DNA of 7,616 nt, taken from contig JALRGJ010000048.1 of NCBI GenBank assembly GCA_023253435.1, positions 1-7,616 on the forward strand, in the 5' to 3' direction. Of the stretch, positions 1-5,485 are shown piece after piece; position 1 is the first letter of the stretch; each line of letters starts with the position of its first letter. Source of the DNA: Ilumatobacteraceae bacterium (GTDB lineage: Bacteria; Actinomycetota; Acidimicrobiia; Acidimicrobiales; Ilumatobacteraceae). The translations under genes were made by a program, and so were the position numbers. A model generated the notes under the pieces. It ran no database searches. It saw only the letters and a program-made list of their open reading frames with translations, and had not been told where the DNA came from.

Positions 1-143
1 TCTCCCCTAAACAGAAATTGTCGCTAGGAAACGGCATATATGTTTGTGGCGATCATCGCGATACTGCATCCATCCAAGGAGCAATGTTCTCTGGTCGCCG
101 TTGCGCAGAACTCATCGTTCAAGAATTAAGGAAAACATCATGA
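1..143 (+). CDS. FAD-dependent amine oxidase / phytoene desaturase-like oxidoreductase, C-terminal end (5' partial)
   Basis: An open frame enters from the left edge (first full codon at position 3) and ends at TGA 141-143, giving 46 residues. The visible tail reads GIYVCGDHRDTASIQGAMFSG followed by RRCAELI. This is the C-terminal FAD-binding segment of the flavin amine oxidase / phytoene desaturase superfamily, where the 'GD...SIQGA..SGR.AAE' pattern contacts the flavin and closes the Rossmann-type domain. The N-terminal dinucleotide-binding motif and substrate domain lie outside the window, so the substrate cannot be named. The stop overlaps the start of the SRPBCC gene (ATGA), which implies one transcript and coupled translation. 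Family assignment is from established motif knowledge; the specific reaction is unknown. A Cys replaces the usual first Ala of 'RRAAE', which is a mild variation. Confidence 0.75.
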   Translation, partial: SPKQKLSLGNGIYVCGDHRDTASIQGAMFSGRRCAELIVQELRKTS

Positions 144-580
144 GCACAGAAAACAAAAGAGTGATATCACGTTCAACAATTGTTCCGGCCTCGGCTGCAG
201 ACATTTTCAATTTGCTGGCGGACCCACGTCGCCACAGCGAAATAGATGGATCTGGCTCAGTGAAGAACGCCCAGATGAATGCTCCAGAGCGACTCTCCCT
301 CGGTGCGCAATTCGGCATGGACATGAGAATCGTTGTTCCGTACAAAATCATGAACACGGTTGTTGAGTTTGAGGAAGGACATCGGATTGCATGGCGTCAC
401 TTTGGTGGTCATGTATGGCGCTACACGTTGGAGCCTGTTGAAGGTGGCACAAAAGTGACAGAAGAATTTGACTCCACTAATAGCAAGTCCCAACTGATGT
501 TGAAAATCATGAATGCACATGCAAACAATGCAAAAGCCATTGAGAAGACGCTTGAAAATTTGGTGAAGCGTTTCGCTTAG
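140..580 (+). CDS. SRPBCC (START/Bet v1-like, polyketide cyclase-type) family protein
   Basis: 146 residues beginning MSTENKRVISRS. The frame is open further upstream to position 44, but the start at 140 is preferred: AAGGA lies at 128-132, 7 nt ahead, and the ATG overlaps the upstream stop as ATGA. The fold signature is a first strand with a basic patch, then PASAADIFNLLADPRRH (residues about 17-33, the N-terminal helical pair), 'EIDGSG', a central 'VPYKIMNTVVEFE' strand, 'RIAWRHFGGHVWRYTLEP' and 'GTKVTEEFD', and a long C-terminal helix rich in Asn, Lys and Ala. This matches small actinobacterial polyketide_cyc-type SRPBCC proteins, which hold a hydrophobic ligand in a helix-grip cavity. No signal peptide or membrane segment is visible, so it is probably cytosolic. 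Coupling to the flavin oxidoreductase suggests a shared lipid-like or aromatic substrate, but that is inference and no ligand can be assigned. Confidence 0.85.
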   Translation: MSTENKRVISRSTIVPASAADIFNLLADPRRHSEIDGSGSVKNAQMNAPERLSLGAQFGMDMRIVVPYKIMNTVVEFEEGHRIAWRHFGGHVWRYTLEPVEGGTKVTEEFDSTNSKSQLMLKIMNAHANNAKAIEKTLENLVKRFA

Positions 581-1986
581 CGAATATTGTGCGACACATT
601 GCGTCGCAAATATTTTCCATTTCCGGCTCTGCCAAAGAATTTTCCGTTATCCACGATGACATTGCCGTGGGATAAAACAGTGCGAACTGCCCCACGTAAG
701 GCCATGCCTTCATAGGCCGAATGATCAAGGTTCATGTGGTGTGTTGATGCGCTGATCACAGTCGTTGCTGCAGGGTCATAAATGACAATGTCTGCATCTG
801 CACCCTGGGCAATTCTTCCTTTTTGTGGAAGCCCAAACAACTGCGCGGGAGCAGTTGAGCACACTTCAACCCACCTCTCTTCAGAGATGTGCCCCGCAAC
901 TACCCCTTGATACACCAGATCCATTCGATGCTCTACGCCACCAATTCCGTTAGGAACAACATTAAATGCCTCGCCATTTGCCAACTTTTGCTCACGTAAA
1001 CAAAATGGACAGTGATCTGTGCTGACAACAGCTAGTTGATCTACCCGTAACCCTTCCCATAAGTCTGCATGATGATGTTCGTGCTTTGAACGAAGAGGCG
1101 TAGAACAGATGTAAGCAGCGCCATCTGGCCAACCCTTACCTAAATGATCCTCTAGCGAGAGGTGGAGATACTGCGGACAAGTTTCCGCAAAAATATTGGT
1201 GCCCCGTGTACGGGCATCTACCACTTCATGTAAAGCATGAGAACTTGAGAGATGAACGATGTACAACGGCGCATTGCCAGCCACCCGAGACAGAACTGCG
1301 GCCCGGTGAACTGCTTCTGCCTCAAGTTCTGGTGGCCTTGTACGAGAATGAAATTCAGGTGAAGAGTTCCCGGCCTCAATTGCCTGCTCAATCAGTACAT
1401 CAATTGCTAAGCCATTCTCTGCATGAACCATTGCCATCATGCCGGTATCGGCACACATTTGTAATGCCCTTAACATTTGCCCGTCATCTGAATACAAGCG
1501 CCCGGGATATGCCATAAACAATTTGATAGAGGCCACACCTTCACGCTCAATCAATGTGCGCGCATCAATCAATGCTTGTTTATCAACACCACCCAAGACT
1601 TGATGCAGACCCCAATCGATGGCGCATTGTGACTCAGCCTCGGCCATTCTTTTTTCAAAAGACTCCAACACATTTCCACCGGCACGCTGCTCTGCAAAGT
1701 CAATGATGGTGGTTGTACCACCGTGTGCAGCTGCAATGCTGCCACTCTCAAAAGTGTCTGAGGAAGATGTAGAGCCTGTGTCTAACTGCATATGAACATG
1801 GGCGTCAACACCGCCAGGGATCACAAAACATCCACGAGCATCAATGATGGTGTCATCTGGACCAGCAGCAATACCGCCTGCGGCTCTAGCGCCTATCGCC
1901 TCTATCCGACCATTGTCTATGGAGACATCAGATTCCTCACGCCCCGTGGCGTGAATGACGGTTCCGTTAACGATGACTGTGCGCAC
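577..1986 (-). CDS. hydA: dihydropyrimidinase / D-hydantoinase
   Basis: 469 residues, a normal length for the cyclic amidohydrolase family. The enzyme opens the ring of 5,6-dihydropyrimidines or 5-substituted hydantoins to N-carbamoyl amino acids at a binuclear metal site in the cytosol. All expected ligands are visible: H63 and H65 (DAHVH), the carboxylated lysine K155 (SIKLFMAY), H188 (VHAE), H245 (IVHLSS) and D324 (STDHCPF, the dihydropyrimidinase hallmark). Y160, five residues after the lysine, fits the substrate-contact tyrosine. The C-terminal 'GADADIVIYDP' is the composite beta-sandwich typical of the superfamily. The start is GTG at 1986: an in-frame TGA at 1992-1990 leaves no earlier option, and no good Shine-Dalgarno is seen. 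A -10-like TAGATT sits 6 nt upstream, suggesting a leaderless mRNA. The stop interlocks with the convergent SRPBCC gene. No carbamoylase or transporter is in view, so the physiological substrate is open. The gene is also called dht or pydB in some genomes. Confidence 0.92.
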   Translation of the reverse strand: MRTVIVNGTVIHATGREESDVSIDNGRIEAIGARAAGGIAAGPDDTIIDARGCFVIPGGVDAHVHMQLDTGSTSSSDTFESGSIAAAHGGTTTIIDFAEQRAGGNVLESFEKRMAEAESQCAIDWGLHQVLGGVDKQALIDARTLIEREGVASIKLFMAYPGRLYSDDGQMLRALQMCADTGMMAMVHAENGLAIDVLIEQAIEAGNSSPEFHSRTRPPELEAEAVHRAAVLSRVAGNAPLYIVHLSSSHALHEVVDARTRGTNIFAETCPQYLHLSLEDHLGKGWPDGAAYICSTPLRSKHEHHHADLWEGLRVDQLAVVSTDHCPFCLREQKLANGEAFNVVPNGIGGVEHRMDLVYQGVVAGHISEERWVEVCSTAPAQLFGLPQKGRIAQGADADIVIYDPAATTVISASTHHMNLDHSAYEGMALRGAVRTVLSHGNVIVDNGKFFGRAGNGKYLRRNVSHNIR

Positions 1987-1995
1987 ATGTCAAAT
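1967..1995 (+). promoter_or_regulatory. putative argJ promoter, overlapping the hydantoinase start
   Basis: TTAACG (1967-1972) and TCAAAT (1990-1995) each match four of six bases of the -35 and -10 consensus and are separated by 17 nt. Transcription would begin near 2002 and leave a leader of about 20 nt that carries GAGGG (2010-2014) ahead of the argJ GTG at 2021. The -10 box overlaps the opposing hydantoinase -10 box by three bases. The match is weak and could be chance. Confidence 0.28.
1978..1987. repeat. 10-bp palindrome TGTGCGCACA at the hydantoinase start codon
   Basis: TGTGCGCACA is a perfect self-complementary decamer that spans the hydantoinase GTG, and it overlaps a second palindrome, ACATGT (1985-1990). 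It lies in the spacer of the proposed argJ promoter and at about -1 to +9 of the proposed leaderless hydantoinase transcript, a position where a bound regulator could affect both. Part of it is constrained by codons 1-3 of the hydantoinase, so an operator role is only a possibility. Confidence 0.3.
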
Positions 1996-1998
1996 CTA
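1993..1998 (-). promoter_or_regulatory. putative -10 box for leaderless hydantoinase mRNA
   Basis: On the minus strand TAGATT (TANNNT type) is followed by exactly six bases (TGACAT) and then the GTG start at 1986. This places the expected transcription start on or next to the start codon. A TTGACC sequence (minus strand, 2018-2013) resembles a -35 box, but the 14-nt spacer is short. The placement agrees with the leaderless arrangement common in Actinobacteria and with the absence of a good Shine-Dalgarno. It rests on sequence pattern only. Confidence 0.4.
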
Positions 1999-2020
1999 AA
2001 CCGCCCCACGAGGGTCAAGG

Positions 2021-3199
2021 GTGCTAAACAAAAAGACTGTGACAATCACTCTTCCAGCAGGCTTTCGCTCCTTTGTGACCAATGTGGGAGTAAAGGACGA
2101 CTCTAAAGACTTCACGGTTGTCGCTGCAGACTCCCCTTGCGCAGCATCTGGCGTATTCACACAAAGCCGGTTTGCTGGCCCCAGTGTTTTGTTATCTCGC
2201 GAAAATATTGCTGACCATACGGCTCAAGCAGTTGTGGTGATTTCTAAAAATGCGAATGTCGCTACTGGCGAAGTAGGAAAACAGCATGCTCAAGAAGTTG
2301 TTGATTCAGTGGCAAAACATTTAGGAGTTGATTCGAGCGATGTACTTCTTGCTTCCACTGGCGTAATCGGACGCGTCTACCCCATCGAAAATATTCGTTT
2401 AGGAATTTCATCGCTTCCATTGCCTCTCCCCAACAACGATGCTGAGGACGTTGCAACGGGCATCATGACAACAGACACTGTGAGCAAGGTGAGCGAAGCT
2501 CACATTGCGGGCTCCAATGCACGTGTGGTGGGCGTTGCAAAAGGCGTGGGGATGATTGAGCCGAATATGGCAACTCTGATTGCATTGGTATTTACCGATG
2601 CTCACATTTCATCAGTTCAGCTAGACAATATTTTTCGATCTGTCATCAACAGAACCTTGAATTGTGTATCCGTAGATACAGATACATCTACAAGCGACAC
2701 TGCGATCATCATGGCAAGCGGGCTGGCGGGCCAAGTAGAAGAAACAGCCTTTGCCGCAGCGCTTGAGTTGGTTCTCCTAGATCTCACCAAGAAGATTGCT
2801 CGAGATGGTGAAGGCGCAGAAACACTTATTGAAGTTCGAGTTGACGAAGCAAAAGATGGCGAGCAAGCAAAGACTGTTGCCAAAGCGATCGTGAATTCAC
2901 CTCTGGTGAAAACCGCGGTACATGGCAAAGACCCCAACTGGGGTCGTGTTGCCATGGCGGTTGGTAAATGCAGCCAATACACAGACATCAACCAAGAGAA
3001 TGTTGTTATTAGGTTTGGCAGCCAAGAGGTCTACCCCACCAGAGTGGACGATGCTGGACTTGCACAATTAAGCCAATACATGCACGGAGACGATGTAGTA
3101 ATTCATGTTTCTCTCAAGACCGGAAGCGCTTCAGCAACAGTGTGGGGATGCGATCTCACCGATGGCTATGTGCGTATCAACGCCGACTACACCACCTGA
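2021..3199 (+). CDS. argJ: ornithine acetyltransferase, ArgJ family (OAT2-like): glutamate N-acetyltransferase / amino-acid acetyltransferase
   Basis: 392 residues, full length for the family. ArgJ proteins move an acetyl group from N-acetylornithine to glutamate and mature by self-cleavage before an N-terminal-nucleophile threonine. That site is visible as EPNMAT with T185 the nucleophile. The oxyanion pair is T113-G114 (STGVIG), with K174 in AKGVGMIEP, E264 in DGEGA and the C-terminal N387 and T392 of INADYTT completing the active site. Several positions depart from ordinary ArgJ: VVISKNANVATG rather than VNSG..NA..TG, VDTDTSTSDT rather than VDGDTSTND, and GEGAET rather than GEGATK. These variants resemble, from memory, OAT2 of the clavulanic acid cluster. 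The start is GTG 2021 with GAGGG about 6 nt ahead; GTG 2039 is a less likely alternative. No argC, argB or argD is adjacent. Family assignment is firm; whether it serves the main arginine cycle or a side pathway is not settled. Confidence 0.9.
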   Translation: MLNKKTVTITLPAGFRSFVTNVGVKDDSKDFTVVAADSPCAASGVFTQSRFAGPSVLLSRENIADHTAQAVVVISKNANVATGEVGKQHAQEVVDSVAKHLGVDSSDVLLASTGVIGRVYPIENIRLGISSLPLPLPNNDAEDVATGIMTTDTVSKVSEAHIAGSNARVVGVAKGVGMIEPNMATLIALVFTDAHISSVQLDNIFRSVINRTLNCVSVDTDTSTSDTAIIMASGLAGQVEETAFAAALELVLLDLTKKIARDGEGAETLIEVRVDEAKDGEQAKTVAKAIVNSPLVKTAVHGKDPNWGRVAMAVGKCSQYTDINQENVVIRFGSQEVYPTRVDDAGLAQLSQYMHGDDVVIHVSLKTGSASATVWGCDLTDGYVRINADYTT

Positions 3200-3200
3200 T

Positions 3201-4112
3201 TTATCGAGAACTGAGATATTCGTATAAAGATTCACGGTACGGGGCAATGCTTTTGTACTGCGCCACATTTTCAGGAATTTTGTTGATGATGTCTCCCATG
3301 TCATGCACCAACTCGTAATCGCGCTCAAAGAACACCTTCATCTGCTCCACATACGTACGAATAGTGAACAAAATGCCACCGCTGATGGGCAGTTTTCTCA
3401 GTGTCTGCCATTCAACACGCAACCACATATCGGACGGATCCATCTCTGGTGTTGGTGGCGGACTTTCAGGCTGAAACAACGACGGGTGGCTCGATACACC
3501 CCAATTTGCCCTCCAGAGAGGACGCTCAGGGCTCAAACGCATCAGCACAGCATCCACCGGAGAACGCAAGTCTTCGTCATAACGAGCAACAGGAGAATGG
3601 ATGGACACCATGGTGCCGCCCATTTTTTCTGCTAAGCGCCAACGGTTAGGAGCACATAGCACTGCCGCACGTAGCCGAGGAACTCCAGATTCATCGGGCA
3701 TCAGCACGCATAGGTCATCTGCAACCGCAGCTGCAGCATCTACTAAAGCGTCAATTCCTTCTTGATCAGATTCAGTGAGATTCAAAGAATGCAGAATGCC
3801 ACGCGAGACCTCTTCACATGCTTCTTTTGCAACTTCCTCAAAACCAATTACTTCTCGGGGACGCTCGGAGATGAGTTGCATCTTCATCACTTGGGTACGC
3901 AACCAATCATTGTCTGGAGTGGATACCCATTGATTGATGTCTAATTGGCGAGCACCTACTCGTAATCGGGCCGCATCAACAGCAGTAGGCAAATACTCCT
4001 CAGGTATCGGTGTAAAACGTAGATTCCCCGAGCCAAAGCCCGGGGAATCAACATGAAGTATTGGTTGCCGGTCAAACGGCGTAAAAGGATCGTTGTGAAA
4101 AACGAAACTCAC
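3201..4112 (-). CDS. DUF3445 / heme-dependent oxidative N-demethylase-like protein
   Basis: 303 residues. Family landmarks run in order: an N-terminal 'RQPILHVDSPGF' region, CAPNRWRLAEKMG (153-165), SIHSPV (170-175), LWRANWGV (199-206), and the strongly conserved RVEWQTLRKLP (232-242) followed by SGGILFTIRTYV (244-255). This is the DUF3445 family, whose characterised member is the heme-binding subunit of a Pseudomonas dimethylamine oxidative demethylase that uses a PAS-like fold. Heme binding and amine demethylation are therefore possible but unproven here, because the flavin and ferredoxin partner subunits of that enzyme are not in the window. The start is GTG 4112, overlapping the upstream dehydrogenase stop by 4 nt (GTGA). 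No separate Shine-Dalgarno is seen, so translation is probably coupled. The stop lies one base from the argJ stop. A perfect 9-bp inverted repeat falls in codons 22-31. Confidence 0.85.
   Translation of the reverse strand: MSFVFHNDPFTPFDRQPILHVDSPGFGSGNLRFTPIPEEYLPTAVDAARLRVGARQLDINQWVSTPDNDWLRTQVMKMQLISERPREVIGFEEVAKEACEEVSRGILHSLNLTESDQEGIDALVDAAAAVADDLCVLMPDESGVPRLRAAVLCAPNRWRLAEKMGGTMVSIHSPVARYDEDLRSPVDAVLMRLSPERPLWRANWGVSSHPSLFQPESPPPTPEMDPSDMWLRVEWQTLRKLPISGGILFTIRTYVEQMKVFFERDYELVHDMGDIINKIPENVAQYKSIAPYRESLYEYLSSR
4022..4049. repeat. perfect 9-bp inverted repeat inside the DUF3445 gene
   Basis: Arms GATTCCCCG (4022-4030) and CGGGGAATC (4041-4049) flank a 10-nt loop. In the leftward mRNA the hairpin would form about 63-90 nt after the DUF3445 GTG, just inside the second gene of the dehydrogenase-DUF3445 pair. 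A short TTTT follows a few bases after the stem on that strand, which is too weak and too distant for a standard intrinsic terminator. The sequence codes for a Gly/Ser/Pro-rich stretch, so coding use alone may explain it. Confidence 0.55.
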
Positions 4113-4894
4113 TTAGGCGGCATACGAATGCCACCATCGACTCTGATGGTTTCAGCATTCATGTAGCTGTTAGTGATGCACTCAAGCACCATTGATGCGA
4201 GTTGTTCTGGCTTACCCAACTTCTGTGGGAAAAGAACTCCCTTTTGAAGTTGAGCCTTGAACTGCTCACTCTGCTCACCACTTCCATAAATAGGTGTATC
4301 AATGAGTCCAGGAGCAACAGTGTTTACACGAATGCCAGAAGCGGCAAGGTCACGAGCAACTGGCAAAGTCATTCCTACAACACCACCCTTAGAAGCTGAG
4401 TATGCGTTCTGACCAATCTGACCATCGAATGCCGCAACGGATGCGATGTTCACAATTGCGCCGCGCTCACCATCTTCTAGTGGCTCATTTTGGCTCATTG
4501 CTGTTGCAGCAATACGGATGGCGTCGAAAGTTCCGATGAGGTTGATGGCAATCACCAACTTGAAGCGATCAAGATCTGCAGCAGACTCGTATGTACCGTC
4601 TTTGCCAATTGTGCGCTGAGCAGCGCCAATTCCTGCGGAGTTCACGAGCGCCCGAAGTGGCCCCATGCTCTTTGCCATTTCCACTGCGTTGATGATGTCT
4701 TCAGTCTTTGTGACATCAACTGGACAGAAGGCTGCGTTGCCAACTTCCTTTGCCAATGCCTCGCCCACTTCACGCTGGCGCTCGAGGTCTGCAATGACCA
4801 CTTTTGCTCCAGCCTTCGCGAGAAGACGAACGGAGGCGGCACCAATTCCGGATGCTCCACCTGTTACTACTGCACTAGTTCCCTTAAGTTCCAT
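4109..4894 (-). CDS. short-chain dehydrogenase/reductase, HSD10-like (3-hydroxyacyl-CoA dehydrogenase type 2)
   Basis: 261 residues of a classical SDR. TGGASGIG (11-18) binds the cofactor and D36 at the end of the second strand indicates NAD(H) rather than NADP(H). NSAG is at 85-88, and the catalytic tetrad is N118, S152, Y165 and K169 (YSASK). The sequence after the active site, GMTLPVARDLAASGIRV, then APGLIDTP, FPQKLGKP and IRVDGGIRM near the end, closely follows the HSD17B10/type 2 3-hydroxyacyl-CoA dehydrogenase pattern. The likely reaction is NAD-dependent oxidation of short or branched 3-hydroxyacyl-CoA, or of a related hydroxy compound, in the cytosol. The start is ATG 4894. No Shine-Dalgarno is obvious, but TAGCCT lies 6 nt upstream as a leaderless -10 candidate. 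The gene is 52 bp downstream of rnhA and overlaps the DUF3445 gene by 4 nt. The exact substrate cannot be told from sequence. Confidence 0.9.
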   Translation of the reverse strand: MELKGTSAVVTGGASGIGAASVRLLAKAGAKVVIADLERQREVGEALAKEVGNAAFCPVDVTKTEDIINAVEMAKSMGPLRALVNSAGIGAAQRTIGKDGTYESAADLDRFKLVIAINLIGTFDAIRIAATAMSQNEPLEDGERGAIVNIASVAAFDGQIGQNAYSASKGGVVGMTLPVARDLAASGIRVNTVAPGLIDTPIYGSGEQSEQFKAQLQKGVLFPQKLGKPEQLASMVLECITNSYMNAETIRVDGGIRMPPK

Positions 4895-4900
4895 GGCTTC

Positions 4901-4906
4901 AGGCTA
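4901..4906 (-). promoter_or_regulatory. putative -10 box for leaderless dehydrogenase mRNA
   Basis: The minus strand reads TAGCCT, then GAAGCC, then the ATG at 4894. A TANNNT hexamer exactly 6 nt before the start codon is the spacing expected for a leaderless transcript. No -35-like hexamer was found 16-18 nt upstream, so this is a pattern match only. If real, it would give the dehydrogenase-DUF3445 pair its own promoter separate from rnhA. Confidence 0.3.
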
Positions 4907-4946
4907 CGCAACAGATGGTCTGTGCTCCTAGCCGAGAGCGTGTGAC

Positions 4947-5393
4947 CTACGAGAGGGTCTGAGCAACTGCCAAAGAATCCACTAAATCATTCATTGGATC
5001 GCCACTGTGGCCCTTCACCCATGCGAATTCAACGTTTCCACGCCTCTGCACCAATTCAATAAATGGCTCCCACAGGTCTCTATTGGCAACTGGTTGCCGT
5101 TGAGAATTCTTCCATCCACGCTTGATCCAACCCTGCCACCAATTATCGGTGAAGCACTTCACCACATAATTTGAATCTGCCACGATGACAAGCGGTCGTG
5201 GGTCATCTGCGTAGGTAAGTACTGCGTCGTAGGCAGCCATGATTTCCATACGTTGATTCGTGGAATGCGGTTCGCCCCCACTCTTGCGTGGTTCACCTGT
5301 TGGGGACACCGCCCAAGCCCATCCCCCTGGCCCAGGGTTTCCTGAACATGCACCATCTGTGTAGATCACCACTGCATTGTCCGGAAAGTTCAT
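4947..5393 (-). CDS. rnhA: ribonuclease HI
   Basis: 148 residues, close to the 155 of the E. coli enzyme. RNase HI cuts the RNA strand of RNA:DNA hybrids in the cytoplasm, removing R-loops and contributing to primer removal, with two metal ions. Catalytic residues are all visible: D13 in YTDGACSGNPGPGG, E50 in NQRMEIMAA, D73 in ADSNYV, H129 in VKGHSGD and D139 in LVDSLA. The basic, Trp-rich WWQGWIKRGWKNS stretch (85-97) is the substrate-binding handle region. The start is ATG 5393; a weak GGTGA (minus strand, 5410-5406) is 12 nt upstream, longer than ideal. There is no sign of an N-terminal hybrid-binding domain or a C-terminal fusion, both of which occur in some actinobacterial homologues. 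The gene is divergent from aceE and is followed by the dehydrogenase on the same strand. Confidence 0.97.
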   Translation of the reverse strand: MNFPDNAVVIYTDGACSGNPGPGGWAWAVSPTGEPRKSGGEPHSTNQRMEIMAAYDAVLTYADDPRPLVIVADSNYVVKCFTDNWWQGWIKRGWKNSQRQPVANRDLWEPFIELVQRRGNVEFAWVKGHSGDPMNDLVDSLAVAQTLS

Positions 5394-5485
5394 GTCATGA
5401 ATTGTTCACCATTTGGAACATGAATGTGAGGCTTTTACAGAACACTGCCGCTGACACAGTGCAAAATAAGTGCGAGAATGACGCA
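5394..5485. promoter_or_regulatory. divergent rnhA-aceE intergenic region
   Basis: This 92-bp gap must hold the start signals for both genes. It contains a direct repeat CATGAAT (5396-5402 and 5419-5425) and an interlaced inverted repeat TGTTC (5403-5407) / GAACA (5416-5420) with an 8-bp spacer, all on the rnhA-proximal side. The aceE-proximal half carries the promoter described separately. The half-sites are short, and operator function is a guess. Confidence 0.35.
5451..5479 (+). promoter_or_regulatory. putative aceE promoter (leaderless)
   Basis: CTGACA (5451-5456) matches five of six -35 bases and GAGAAT (5474-5479) four of six -10 bases, with an optimal 17-nt spacer. Six bases later is the aceE GTG at 5486, so the predicted transcription start coincides with the start codon. 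This supports the GTG over the in-frame ATG at 5420 and GTGs at 5426 and 5459, which would lie upstream of the transcript. The absence of a clear Shine-Dalgarno agrees. Confidence 0.45.

Noticed and set aside
44..139. Upstream in-frame extension of the SRPBCC gene by 32 codons
   Set aside because: This stretch is the C-terminal coding sequence of the flavin oxidoreductase in another frame; the Shine-Dalgarno and ATGA overlap favour position 140, and the extension has no SRPBCC-like sequence.
2617..2991. 124-residue minus-strand open frame inside argJ
   Set aside because: It is low-complexity, Ser/Ala-rich antisense of conserved ArgJ sequence; no family resemblance seen.
4911..4923. Small hairpin ACAGA-TGG-TCTGT between rnhA and the dehydrogenase
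   Set aside because: Only a 5-bp stem with a 3-nt loop and no following T-run on the minus strand; too weak to call a terminator.
5420..5485. ATG 5420 (22 codons longer) or GTG 5426/5459 as the aceE start
   Set aside because: The added residues do not resemble AceE N-termini, and the predicted promoter lies within this stretch.
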